Below are positions 8,447-16,769 of a stretch of DNA of 64,000 nt, piece by piece. The DNA is from UBA10347 sp905182135 (GTDB taxonomy: Bacteria > Actinomycetota > Acidimicrobiia > Acidimicrobiales > UBA10347), in NCBI GenBank assembly GCA_963925805.1, contig CAWUSE010000011.1, positions 113,293 through 177,292 on the forward strand. Reading direction: 5' to 3'. The first letter of the stretch is position 1, and the number at the start of each line of letters is the position of its first letter. A program made the position numbers and the translations under genes. The notes beneath the pieces are model-generated. The model did not search any database, was not told the DNA's origin, and saw only the letters and a program-made list of their open reading frames with translations.

Positions 8447-9679
8447 ATGCGAGCACTCGGTCTAGTTGTGCTTGTCGTGATCCTACTTCTGGGGTGTACC
8501 CCCGGATCGCGTGGGGTCACGGCATCTGGTTCCAACAGTGACCCCACGTCGCCACCCCACGTCTTGGCTGCGGCTGAGCCGGCTACCCAGGCAGTGCCGA
8601 CTGCAACCGGTTCGCCAATTGCCACCAGCTCGCCAACCGCCACCGCTGTCGCCCCGGTTACTACGTCAGTGCCGCAACCATCGCCTGTTGCAGCAACAAC
8701 GACTATCCCCCTGCCAGCAGCGGCGACCGCACCAGATCCAACACCCACACCAGATCCAACACCCACAACGACGGCGATTGCCACACTGACTGAGGCCGCC
8801 ATACCAGCTGCCGATCAGGCTCTCGACGAGCATGGTGAGCTACCACCGTCTCTCTATACAGGCAGCGTGCTAGCGGTTCGCACCGGTACAGGTGTTGTTG
8901 CGCCGGTTCGGGGGGTCACCGCCGATAGATATCTCGTGGTAACTCCCTGCTACAACCTCACTTTGATCAACGGCGGTCTGGCGATTACGGGGCCACTCGA
9001 TGTGCTTATTGATCCAGGCCACGGCGGCGATGAGCCCGGCGCTCTAGGTCCCAACGGTTTGAAAGAGTCGACCGTCAACCTGCTGGTCGCTGAGTCTCTT
9101 CGCACCGAGCTTCTTTTACGGGGCTACAGCGTTGAGCTCACCCGCTATAGCGACCACCGTGTCACTATCAAGACCCGCGCTGAACTAGCAAACGCGCTTG
9201 CGCCTCGAGTATTTCTGTCAATCCACCACAATGGCGGATTCCCAGGACCATTCCCAGTAGCTGGCACGGAAGTATTCGTGCAACTCAACAACCCCGAGTC
9301 GGCTCGCCTAGGTGGCATCGTGTTCGAAGAGATACAGGCGGCATTTGCGAGCGTTGAAGCAGACTGGGTGGGCGCTGCAAACAACTTTGGGGTTGCGTGG
9401 CGCAAAAACGCTCAAGGCACTGACTTGTATGGGGTGTTGCGACGCACACCAAACATGGTTTCGATTTTGACCGAAGCCATGTTCATCTCAAACAAGGCCG
9501 AAGCTGATCTACTTGCGCAACCTTACATCTTGGAAACCGAAGCTCAGGCGCTAGCCGAAGCACTCGATCGCTGGTTCGACACCGACGACCCTGGCAGCGG
9601 CTTCGTCGACGGCGCAGTCTTTAAAGGCGATCTTGGCTCTGGCGGTGGAACCGGAGGCTGTGTCGATCCAAAATTCTAG
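8447..9679 (+). CDS. Secreted lipoprotein N-acetylmuramoyl-L-alanine amidase (Amidase_3)
   Basis: 410 residues. A lipoprotein signal ends in LLLGC (about residues 13-17). A Pro/Thr-rich linker of about 110 residues precedes an Amidase_3 catalytic domain (about 180-390). The expected zinc and catalytic residues are visible: His in DPGHGG, Glu in LKESTVN, His in LSIHHNGG and the catalytic Glu in TEAMFISN. It would hydrolyse the bond between MurNAc and L-Ala in peptidoglycan outside the membrane, for cell separation or wall turnover. The linker contains an 18-bp tandem duplication at 8731-8766 that encodes repeated PDPTPT units. It stands alone, divergent from the helicase. Confidence 0.9.
   Translation: MRALGLVVLVVILLLGCTPGSRGVTASGSNSDPTSPPHVLAAAEPATQAVPTATGSPIATSSPTATAVAPVTTSVPQPSPVAATTTIPLPAAATAPDPTPTPDPTPTTTAIATLTEAAIPAADQALDEHGELPPSLYTGSVLAVRTGTGVVAPVRGVTADRYLVVTPCYNLTLINGGLAITGPLDVLIDPGHGGDEPGALGPNGLKESTVNLLVAESLRTELLLRGYSVELTRYSDHRVTIKTRAELANALAPRVFLSIHHNGGFPGPFPVAGTEVFVQLNNPESARLGGIVFEEIQAAFASVEADWVGAANNFGVAWRKNAQGTDLYGVLRRTPNMVSILTEAMFISNKAEADLLAQPYILETEAQALAEALDRWFDTDDPGSGFVDGAVFKGDLGSGGGTGGCVDPKF
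8731..8766 (+). repeat. 18-bp tandem duplication inside the amidase linker
   Basis: ACCAGATCCAACACCCAC occurs twice head to tail (8731-8748, 8749-8766). It is in frame and adds one six-residue Pro/Thr unit to the disordered linker. Confidence 0.9.
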
Positions 9680-9987
9680 AGCCTTCAGTGCAGCGATCTT
9701 TGAGACCAAGGGCCCACGATTGAAAGATCCACGACTTGCAAGGCCCCCACAAGACACGATGCGGATCGCACGATCGTTCAACACCGCTTGCGGATACCCC
9801 GATCCTTCGACGTCATCTTCTATTGCCGGCCTATTCGGTCCCGCTATGGCGAGTCCTGCAAGTTCTCAAAGCTGTCATTTCAGACCAAGGTGTGACGATC
9901 CCCGGGGCCTTGTCTCCCGCGCTACTAGCCGCTGATAGCCAAGACAACTATTCTCAAACATCCAGCTCGTGCCTCACCAACGAGGGC
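9680..9987. other. Convergent intergenic region, no assigned gene
   Basis: About 300 bp between the amidase and the minus-strand hypothetical gene. A minus-strand frame is open across 9680-9866 and reads protein-like, but it has no good start and runs on into the amidase opposite strand. It is therefore left uncalled, although it could be a remnant. No strong terminator stem with a T-run was seen. Confidence 0.4.
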
Positions 9988-10455
9988 TTAACGAACTTCG
10001 GCGGTGGCAATATCTTCGGCGACCTGCCACAGGCCTTGACCGAGCTTTTCTGCGCGACCAGATCGTTTCAAGCCACTAAGTGTCAGGCTGATGTCATCGA
10101 TCGTGTCGAAACGTCCAGCGTCGGCTAGGTGTTCATGGACCGTGTTTCGATCAACGGGCCCTGGCATGGCTCGCATGACGTGAACCACTGCATCGCTGCG
10201 AGACATCAGCTCGAGATCTGGGCCGCTGCTAGGAAACATCTGAACGTTGGCCGAGATCGGCACGACGTCAGCGCTTGGTTCGTGTGGGGCCGTGAGACCT
10301 TGGCGTTTGGCATAGGACTTCAGACCAACGATTTCGATCCGAATCTTCTTCGCGTCTTGTTCTAGCGCGGCCGCCAGTTCCTTGGCCATGCGCAATTCAT
10401 CGAGCGTGGTGGCCAAGTCGGACTCGGCGTTCTCGATTGCTTCTAGAACTTCCAT
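9988..10455 (-). CDS. Hypothetical protein: coiled coil followed by a winged-helix-like domain
   Basis: 155 residues from ATG 10453-10455 (MEVLEAIENAESDLATTLDE). The first 55 residues form a charged heptad-like helix suited to a coiled coil. The C-terminal part (about 95-155) reads like a small winged helix: hydrophobic SDAVVHVMRAMPGPVDRNTV, then a helix ending in LTLSGLKRSGRAEKLGQGLW, with the common GLW wing. This suggests a DNA-binding or regulatory protein. The frame stays open to 10542, but that extension crosses a perfect inverted repeat (10501-10528), and an AGG is suitably placed before 10455, so the shorter start is preferred. The function is unknown. Confidence 0.6.
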   Translation of the reverse strand: MEVLEAIENAESDLATTLDELRMAKELAAALEQDAKKIRIEIVGLKSYAKRQGLTAPHEPSADVVPISANVQMFPSSGPDLELMSRSDAVVHVMRAMPGPVDRNTVHEHLADAGRFDTIDDISLTLSGLKRSGRAEKLGQGLWQVAEDIATAEVR

Positions 10456-10500
10456 AGATGACCTGCAATAGTCGATGTGCCCGCTAGCGATCCGTACCCG

Positions 10501-10528
10501 AGCCAATTGCTCTTTAGGGCAATTGGCT
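10501..10528. repeat. Perfect inverted repeat, 10-bp arms
   Basis: AGCCAATTGC (10501-10510) and GCAATTGGCT (10519-10528) are exact reverse complements around an 8-base loop. It lies just upstream of the preferred start of the coiled-coil protein. It is the first of four hairpins in this non-coding stretch. Confidence 0.85.
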
Positions 10529-10600
10529 ACATGGTGCGTCACTCCCCAGACCAGAGCTTGCTAGCCAAAATAGACTCGGTCGCTTGTCTAGGGTGGGAAG

Positions 10601-10635
10601 TAGCTCTTCATAGCTTTGTGAGCCATGAAGAGCTA
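10601..10635. repeat. Perfect inverted repeat, 11-bp arms plus inner 3-bp stem
   Basis: TAGCTCTTCAT (10601-10611) pairs exactly with ATGAAGAGCTA (10625-10635). Inside, GCT/AGC can extend the stem after one mismatch, leaving a 5-base TTGTG loop. No T-run follows, so it is not a classical terminator. Confidence 0.85.
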
Positions 10636-10653
10636 GCGCCCAACAGTTACGTA

Positions 10654-10672
10654 AGACTAGCACGACTAGTCT
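10654..10672. repeat. Perfect inverted repeat, 7-bp arms containing CTAG
   Basis: AGACTAG (10654-10660) and CTAGTCT (10666-10672) flank a 5-base loop. The element lies in a run of closely spaced CTAG tetramers (10657-10707). Confidence 0.8.
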
Positions 10673-10742
10673 CGACTAGCTAGCTCAAAAACTAGCCTTC
10701 TGACTAGAAGCTACCAGCTGGCCTAGATTGAGTCATTTCTAG

Positions 10743-10772
10743 GTGTAATCAGAATGCCAATCCTGATTACAC
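10743..10772. repeat. Perfect inverted repeat, 10-bp arms
   Basis: GTGTAATCAG (10743-10752) and CTGATTACAC (10763-10772) are exact reverse complements around a 10-base loop. It is the last large hairpin of the cluster, about 200 bp beyond the lhr stop on the downstream side. Confidence 0.85.
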
Positions 10773-10966
10773 GCGGCAACAGGTTCAGCGTCTTGGCAAC
10801 CTTCCCAGACAGTGGGTGCAACTCGCCGAACTTCCAACAGAGCAAACGCTCTACGTTGTGTCCGAAGAGCGGACTCGTGTATCGACATATCGCTGGTAAG
10901 AGACGAGGACGATTTCGAGCAACCCGCCAGTTTTGCGACGTTACAGCGACCTAGCTGACCGGGACT

Positions 10967-13900
10967 TCACTTTATATCCGAACCTGATTTCACGGATAGA
11001 GCGGGCTGAATCTCACGAATTGACATCGGTTCGGCGTACACCATGCCATTACAGAAGCGGATGGTTGCTGAGCCAACCGACCGAACCCGATCCCCAGGAA
11101 GCAGCACGCCAGTGATGTTGCAGGGGTCCACTGCCATCACATCGACGATCTCATCGGTGCTGGATTGGCTGGCTGATCTGCGTGCCTCTTTCAAGGCTCG
11201 GATGGCTTCGACCGATGCGTATTGTTCGCCGGCGAATCCATTAACGAAACGACCGCCCCGGATCAAACCACGAGCTTCGAGCCGACGGAACGCCCACAAA
11301 ATTTCGCGCCATGGAATGGCAAGCGATTCGCTTTGGACCAGGTCCCGGAAAACGACGCCCCACCGGGCGAGCAATTGTTCGGCGACTGCTTCGGCCAACT
11401 CGTCGGGATCCTCGATGCGCATAGCTGCGGGCAACAGCGCCCATCGCCCCTCGGCCCGCTCGTGCCCAGCAACGCCTCGGCGAAGACCGCGACGCCCAAG
11501 CGAATGGCGGGCACTACGCACCGTGCGATTAGCAAACAGAGTGCGCACCGCTCCAAAGCTGTCGGCGGTGACTAGACCAAGACCAACAGCGGACCACAAA
11601 GCCTCTTCAATCTCGTGGGCTTGCAGATCAAAGTGTTCGACAAGTTCGGCATGAAACTTAGCCCCGCTGCTATCGAGATGTTCCACAACCGCGGCGATGA
11701 GTTCGGACCCGACCAAATTATCGGCCTCGGCCCCGCTCTCAGAGCACGGTCCATTTGTCGGAAGAAGGCCAGACGGAGAAGTCTCTGGGGCAGCCGATGG
11801 GTGGATGCTCTTGCGTCCGGCGGCAAGCAGCCATGCAAAGTCACCCCGGGTCGTGAGGCTGATGCGGGTCGCCCGAGACGGCGCCAACCTGCGTTCGCTG
11901 TGAATCGGCTGCCGATTGGGCGAACCGAGCTCGGCCTGCGGCTCAGTATCCGAATCGAGCACAGCAGGCGATGACAGGCGGCCCCAGACGATCTCGCCAC
12001 CTAGGCAGAGTTCGTCGAGCCAGCCTGGCTGATAGTTCGCGACCCTGCCAGCCAATACTGCTTCCCATGAACCTGCCGGGACCTCATACCCCTGCAGCTG
12101 TTCAAGAACCGAAACCAGCCCAGCTCGGCCGCGAACTTGGGTGTCCGGCGTGAGGTGTTGCCAGCGCAACAAGAACTGCACGAACTGCTGCGCCGTGCAC
12201 GGTTCGACCTGTTTGCGGCGGCGCTTCTGTGAATAGACGTGGATGCGTGACAGAAGCTGGCGACTGCACCATTCGGTATCGGCACCTTCGCTGGGCGACC
12301 ACGCACCACGGATGGCAAAGCCAGTGCCCTCGAGGCCAACCAGTGCAATGGCCACCCGATTGGTTGCGGTGCCGCAGAGCTCAGCCAGGTCGGCGGTGGT
12401 GATGGGCCCCGTCGTGGTGAGATGGCCCCGCACCATGGACTGAAGCCCTTCTTCGCCTTGACTGGTGTCGTTACCAATGCTCTGTGCTGTCGCGGCCATC
12501 TCAGCGGTGGACCAGAAGCCGCCATCGAGCAGAACGGCCCGGTTGCGCACGACAAGCTCATCGAATAGTGCTTGCCATTGTGGCCGCACTCGAGTACGAA
12601 CCAGGTCGGCAAGCAGATCGTGCAGTTCGTCAGCGTTGCGCACGTCGGGTTCAGCTTCGACCCGAACCTGGTTGATCGCCGACAGGTCGACGCCACCAAT
12701 ATCGGTCAGCTCAACCGGAATGCCACGTCGCAACGGCACAGCCCTTGAACGGCGATCGATTGCCTCGGCATCGTCAAGGAATGTGAAGGCCGGGCCGACC
12801 AGCAACTCGTGAGAAAGCGGTGACGGCTCGACGGAATCAACACACGTGACCTGTAGATCGCCCGACTCGAGCCGACTGACGAGCTCGCACAGACCGTCGA
12901 CGTCCATACCCTCGTGCAACGTATCGAACATGGTCTGACGCACGATTGGATGATCGGGGATCTCGATCGGCCCGTTGATGTGCTCTTGGCAACCGGCTAC
13001 CGAGGGGAACACAGCCGCCATAACGTCGTCAGCTTCCATGCGTTGGATCGGCGGCGGATTCTTGCGTCCGCCTTTCCACCGCAGGACCGTGAGTGAGCGA
13101 TTTAAATTCCAACGCCATCGTGAGATGAACATGGGTGACGGCGGCACCAACACCGCCTGGATCAGCGTCTGTGGGACCTGCTCAGCCTTGAGATAGTCCT
13201 TGACCTCGTTGAGCGGGAAGCTGTGCTGGGGGCCGAGCGAGAGCAGCACCGAGTCGTCGTTGGCCGCTGCCTGAAGCTCGAAGTCAAAGTTCACACAGAA
13301 CTTCTTGCGAAGAGCGAGCCCAAAGGCGCGATTGATTCGGCCCCCGAAGGGCGAATGTACAACAAGTTGCATACCCCCGGTTTGGTCGAAGAACCGCTCG
13401 ATGATGAGGCGGTTGGTTGTGGGTAGATCACCAAGCACCGCTAGTGATGCCGCTAGGTAGGCCACGATCATCTCAGCGGCGACATGGTCGATGCCACAGC
13501 TTTCGATAACCCACTCGACGGCGGCTCGAGGAGTTTGGGTTTCAATCAGCCGCTGAACGCCAGCTCGCAGCGCCGAGACCTCCTCGGACAACTCTTGTGT
13601 GCGAGCGGGCGCCTCGCCGAGCCAGAACGGCAAGGTCGGAGGCTTACCGCCGGCATCGACGACGCGCACCACGCCAGGTTCGATCCGTCGGATCTGCCAC
13701 GAGTGGGTACCGAGCAAGAAAATATCGCCAGGTAACGATTCGGTCGCCCAGTCTTCGTTGACTGTTCCCACGAACATGTCATCGGGATCAGCGACGACTC
13801 GGTAGTCAGCGACCTCCGGGATAGCGCCACCCGAGGTAAGTGAAGCGAGCCGGGCACCTCGCCGGCCCTCGACCTCACCATTGACTTCGTCGTGATGCAC

Positions 13901-15442
13901 GAAGGCACCCTTGGGGCCCCGACCGGTCATGATGCCTTTTGCGGTGAACTCCACTACCTCGTCAAAGACAGCTCGCGTAAGATCGGCATAGGGGGCCGCA
14001 CCTGTCATAAGCGTGTAGAGATCGTCGATGTTCCAACGCTCGGCTGCAGTCTCAGCGATGATCTGCTGAGCCAGAATATCGAGCGGCGCTGGTGGCGGAA
14101 GGATGGCATCGAGGCGGCCGGCTCTGGTCGCCGAGAGCAGCGCAGCACACTCGACCAGCGAGTCGCGACTTAACGGGAACAGCCGCCCTTTGGGGGTGCC
14201 GTACCGGGTATGGCCTGAGCGCCCGACACGCTGCAGGAAAGTCGCGATGCTACGAGGTGAGCCGATCTGGCAAACAAGCTCGATCGGCCCGATATCGATG
14301 CCGAGCTCGAGCGATGCCGTCGCAACCAGAGCCTTGAATTCACCGGCTCGCAACTTGCGTTCGACTCGTTCGCGGCGGTCCTTGGAGAGCGAACCATGGT
14401 GCGCAGCAACCTTGTCATGACCCAATCGCTCGGCAAGTTGATGCGCTATACGTTCGGCCATGCGGCGGGTGTTGACGAAAACCAGGGTGGTGTGGTGTTG
14501 CTCGATCATGTCGGTGATCTCGTCGAGCAATTCAGCCACCATCTCAGCTGCTGGTAAGGCTTCGAGTTCTCCTTCGGGAAGGACTAACTCGAGGTCCAGT
14601 TCTCGCTGGTGGCCAGTATCGACGATGGTGCAATCAGGTGCGCCACCAGCATCGCTTCGTGCGCTACCAACCAATAACCGGGCCACGGTTTCGATTGGCC
14701 GCTGAGTAGCCGATAGCCCTACCCGGACCGGACGGGTGCGACAGATGTGTTCGAGCCGTTCGAGCGTGATCGTAAGGTGAGAGCCCCGCTTGTCGCGTGC
14801 CACGGCGTGAATCTCATCGATAATCACGGTCCGCACGGTGCGCAGAGCGTTGCGACTTTTCTCGGCAGTGACCATGAGATAGAGCGATTCGGGCGTGGTG
14901 ACAATGAACTCTGGGGGCTTGCGCACCATTGAGCTGCGCTGAGAGCTGGTCGTGTCGCCGGAACGCACGCCAACCCGCAGCACCGGTGGCTGGTACCCAA
15001 GCTCAAGCGCAACGGCGGCGATCTGGTCGAGGGGTCGGGTCAGATTCTCACTGATGTCAACGGCGAGCGCCTTGAGCGGTGACACATAGACGACTTGGGC
15101 CGTGTTGGCTATAAGGGTGCCGGCTTCGTGGCGCTTATATAGCTGATCGATAGACACCAGAAATGCCGACAGAGTCTTGCCCGACCCAGTTGGAGCGGCC
15201 ACAAGCGTGTCGTTGCCAGCAGCAATCGAAGGCCAGGCGTGCTCTTGTGGAGGGGTAGGCCCAAACGGGAAAGTGCGCTCGAACCAGGTGCGCACCGCCG
15301 GGTGGAAGTCGGCCAACGCGGGAAACGATTGCGATGCGGGCGCGTCGAACTGCAATTGGGGCGCCTGGCCGAATAGCTCAGACGCCAGCGGTGTCGAAAC
15401 AAGCGGTGTCGAAACAAGCGGTGGGAGTTCGGTAAGAGCCAT
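10967..15442 (-). CDS. lhr: Large helicase-related protein Lhr
   Basis: About 1,491 residues, matching full-length Lhr of mycobacteria (about 1,500). Motif I APTGSGKT (about 83-90), motif II DEIH, motif III LSATQRP, motif VI LQRVGRSGHT and a long C-terminal Lhr-CTD region are all present without interruption. Family members are 3'-to-5' DNA translocases and helicases induced by DNA damage. ATG 15440-15442 is chosen; a TTG four codons earlier is also open. Residues 9-19 contain a VSTPL duplication from a 15-bp tandem repeat. The gene stands alone, divergent from the Gfo/Idh gene. Confidence 0.93.
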   Translation of the reverse strand: MALTELPPLVSTPLVSTPLASELFGQAPQLQFDAPASQSFPALADFHPAVRTWFERTFPFGPTPPQEHAWPSIAAGNDTLVAAPTGSGKTLSAFLVSIDQLYKRHEAGTLIANTAQVVYVSPLKALAVDISENLTRPLDQIAAVALELGYQPPVLRVGVRSGDTTSSQRSSMVRKPPEFIVTTPESLYLMVTAEKSRNALRTVRTVIIDEIHAVARDKRGSHLTITLERLEHICRTRPVRVGLSATQRPIETVARLLVGSARSDAGGAPDCTIVDTGHQRELDLELVLPEGELEALPAAEMVAELLDEITDMIEQHHTTLVFVNTRRMAERIAHQLAERLGHDKVAAHHGSLSKDRRERVERKLRAGEFKALVATASLELGIDIGPIELVCQIGSPRSIATFLQRVGRSGHTRYGTPKGRLFPLSRDSLVECAALLSATRAGRLDAILPPPAPLDILAQQIIAETAAERWNIDDLYTLMTGAAPYADLTRAVFDEVVEFTAKGIMTGRGPKGAFVHHDEVNGEVEGRRGARLASLTSGGAIPEVADYRVVADPDDMFVGTVNEDWATESLPGDIFLLGTHSWQIRRIEPGVVRVVDAGGKPPTLPFWLGEAPARTQELSEEVSALRAGVQRLIETQTPRAAVEWVIESCGIDHVAAEMIVAYLAASLAVLGDLPTTNRLIIERFFDQTGGMQLVVHSPFGGRINRAFGLALRKKFCVNFDFELQAAANDDSVLLSLGPQHSFPLNEVKDYLKAEQVPQTLIQAVLVPPSPMFISRWRWNLNRSLTVLRWKGGRKNPPPIQRMEADDVMAAVFPSVAGCQEHINGPIEIPDHPIVRQTMFDTLHEGMDVDGLCELVSRLESGDLQVTCVDSVEPSPLSHELLVGPAFTFLDDAEAIDRRSRAVPLRRGIPVELTDIGGVDLSAINQVRVEAEPDVRNADELHDLLADLVRTRVRPQWQALFDELVVRNRAVLLDGGFWSTAEMAATAQSIGNDTSQGEEGLQSMVRGHLTTTGPITTADLAELCGTATNRVAIALVGLEGTGFAIRGAWSPSEGADTEWCSRQLLSRIHVYSQKRRRKQVEPCTAQQFVQFLLRWQHLTPDTQVRGRAGLVSVLEQLQGYEVPAGSWEAVLAGRVANYQPGWLDELCLGGEIVWGRLSSPAVLDSDTEPQAELGSPNRQPIHSERRLAPSRATRISLTTRGDFAWLLAAGRKSIHPSAAPETSPSGLLPTNGPCSESGAEADNLVGSELIAAVVEHLDSSGAKFHAELVEHFDLQAHEIEEALWSAVGLGLVTADSFGAVRTLFANRTVRSARHSLGRRGLRRGVAGHERAEGRWALLPAAMRIEDPDELAEAVAEQLLARWGVVFRDLVQSESLAIPWREILWAFRRLEARGLIRGGRFVNGFAGEQYASVEAIRALKEARRSASQSSTDEIVDVMAVDPCNITGVLLPGDRVRSVGSATIRFCNGMVYAEPMSIREIQPALSVKSGSDIK
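15387..15416. repeat. 15-bp tandem duplication at the start of lhr
   Basis: AGCGGTGTCGAAACA is present twice in tandem (15387-15401, 15402-15416), with a partial third copy. It is in frame and duplicates five residues of the disordered N-terminus. Confidence 0.9.
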
Positions 15443-15543
15443 AGGTGTCTTCAAGAGAACCTAAACCAGGGGTGTGACAGTCTCGCCCGAGCCTTATCCC
15501 CCGGCCTTTTTGGGAATATTACGTAACTATCAATGTCACGCAA

Positions 15544-15714
15544 CTAGCGGGCTAGTCGAGGCTGCACCGCAGCAGAGCGAACGTGAGCATCGGTAATGTT
15601 GCTCACGCCACCAGCCTGCGGGCGCACGCTGTAAGGTTCTAGGCCGATCGCGGGCGGTCGATACCGGTGCTGCTGAGCTTCTCGAGCGGCTGCATCGTCC
15701 ACCACGCTGGGCAT
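15544..15714 (-). CDS. Possible small protein of 56 residues, unrecognised
   Basis: This is an open frame from ATG 15712-15714 to TAG (MPSVVDDAAAREAQQHRYR...AAVQPRLAR). It is Ala/Gln/Arg-rich without recognisable motifs. It occupies most of the divergent spacer between lhr and the Gfo/Idh gene and includes an 8-bp inverted repeat, so it may be regulatory DNA read by chance or a gene remnant. No clear ribosome site precedes it. Confidence 0.25.
   Translation of the reverse strand: MPSVVDDAAAREAQQHRYRPPAIGLEPYSVRPQAGGVSNITDAHVRSAAVQPRLAR
15582..15607. promoter_or_regulatory. Inverted repeat in the lhr / Gfo-Idh divergent spacer
   Basis: CGTGAGCA (15582-15589) and TGCTCACG (15600-15607) are exact reverse complements around 10 bases. 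It lies between two divergent genes, so it is a candidate operator. No bound protein is known. Confidence 0.35.
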
Positions 15715-15776
15715 CTGACAACGGTTGGATAGAGGCTGGGTAACCAAGAGTGCCGCAGCGAAATTAGCCTGGGGCC

Positions 15777-16769
15777 ATGACTGACTCTTCACGCCTTGGC
15801 GTGGCCATCATTGGACTGGGAACTGTTGGACGGCGGTTCATCGAGCAGTTCGCCAAACACGACGGTTTCGAACTTATTGGCGGTTTCGATGTCGGCGAGG
15901 CTGCACGAGTTTCGGCAGCAAACGACTTCGAAATCGCGATCTTCGACTCGGCAGATGAACTGGTCGATAGCCCGAGGGTCGACCTCGTGTACATCGCCAC
16001 GCCGCCGTTGTTCCACGAGGAGTACGTAGACCAGGTCCAGGCCCGAGGCAAAGCAATTTTCTGCGAAAAGCCTTTAGGTGTCGATAACGAAGCGACCAGA
16101 GCAATGGTCGAACGAATCGAAAGTGGCAACGCCCGTGCCGCTGTCAACTATGTTTTCGGCGCCGCACCAAGCGCCGTTGAAATGGTCTCTCAGGTCACCA
16201 GCGGAGCGTGTGGCGATGTGCTGGGCGCCGACTTACGGCTGCACTTCTGCCGCTGGCCCCGCGACTGGCAGGCCCAAGCCACCTGGTTACGAGACCGCGA
16301 TCAGGGCGGCTGGGCACGCGAGGTCGTCTCGCACTACGTGTTCCTCGTCCACCGGTTGTTCGGCCCCGCCAGCATCCGGCAGGTCCACGTGGGCTACCCC
16401 GACGATGGCACCTCGGAACAAAGCCTGGTCGCTGTGCTCGATTGCGCAGGGACGACAGTGCGAATCGTCGGCACAAGCGACGCTGCCGGCGCTGACGAGG
16501 TCGAGTTCACGGTCAGAGGCTCCGCGCGATCGTTCCGGCTGACCAACTGGTATCAGCTCAGTAGCGCCGCCAGCGATGGGCCTTGGGAGGCTGTCCTACC
16601 CGACGAAGCGGTCGCTCCCCCCGCCGCTTACGCCGCCCAACTCGGCCAGGTCGCGGCAATGGCCACCGGAAGCGATCATGCCCTGGCGACCTTCGCCGAA
16701 GCATTCGCCGTTCAGGAACTGGTCGAGGCGCTACTCGACCCATCCAACCACTCGCAAGGACGCAACTAA
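15777..16769 (+). CDS. Gfo/Idh/MocA family NAD(P)-dependent oxidoreductase
   Basis: 330 residues. A Rossmann N-terminus carries the dinucleotide motif GLGTVG (about 13-18). The family signature EKPLG lies near residue 97, followed by an alpha/beta C-terminal domain (about 125-330). Such enzymes oxidise or reduce sugars, inositols or other polyols with NAD(P). The Lys of EKP is the usual catalytic lysine. The gene overlaps the next by one base (TAATG), so it is co-translated with an acyl-CoA synthetase, an uncommon partner that gives no clear substrate. An ATG start with GGGG just upstream is used. Confidence 0.85.
   Translation: MTDSSRLGVAIIGLGTVGRRFIEQFAKHDGFELIGGFDVGEAARVSAANDFEIAIFDSADELVDSPRVDLVYIATPPLFHEEYVDQVQARGKAIFCEKPLGVDNEATRAMVERIESGNARAAVNYVFGAAPSAVEMVSQVTSGACGDVLGADLRLHFCRWPRDWQAQATWLRDRDQGGWAREVVSHYVFLVHRLFGPASIRQVHVGYPDDGTSEQSLVAVLDCAGTTVRIVGTSDAAGADEVEFTVRGSARSFRLTNWYQLSSAASDGPWEAVLPDEAVAPPAAYAAQLGQVAAMATGSDHALATFAEAFAVQELVEALLDPSNHSQGRN

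Larger units (their letters stand above)
10456..10966. other. Hairpin-rich, CTAG-rich non-coding stretch
   Basis: About 510 bp without a supportable protein gene. It contains four perfect inverted repeats (listed separately), a weaker CTTCT/AGAAG stem near 10697-10710, and eleven CTAG tetramers between about 10560 and 10742. It lies downstream of lhr and upstream of the coiled-coil gene. It could be a structured RNA, a decayed mobile element or a regulatory array. None of these can be chosen from sequence alone. Confidence 0.5.

Noticed and set aside
9551..9866. Minus-strand open frame downstream of the amidase
   Set aside because: It overlaps the amidase on the opposite strand, lacks a convincing start and has no known motif.
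16583..16768. Longer start for the acyl-CoA synthetase
   Set aside because: It overlaps the Gfo/Idh gene in another frame; the ANL fold begins at ATG 16769, which overlaps the previous stop by one base.
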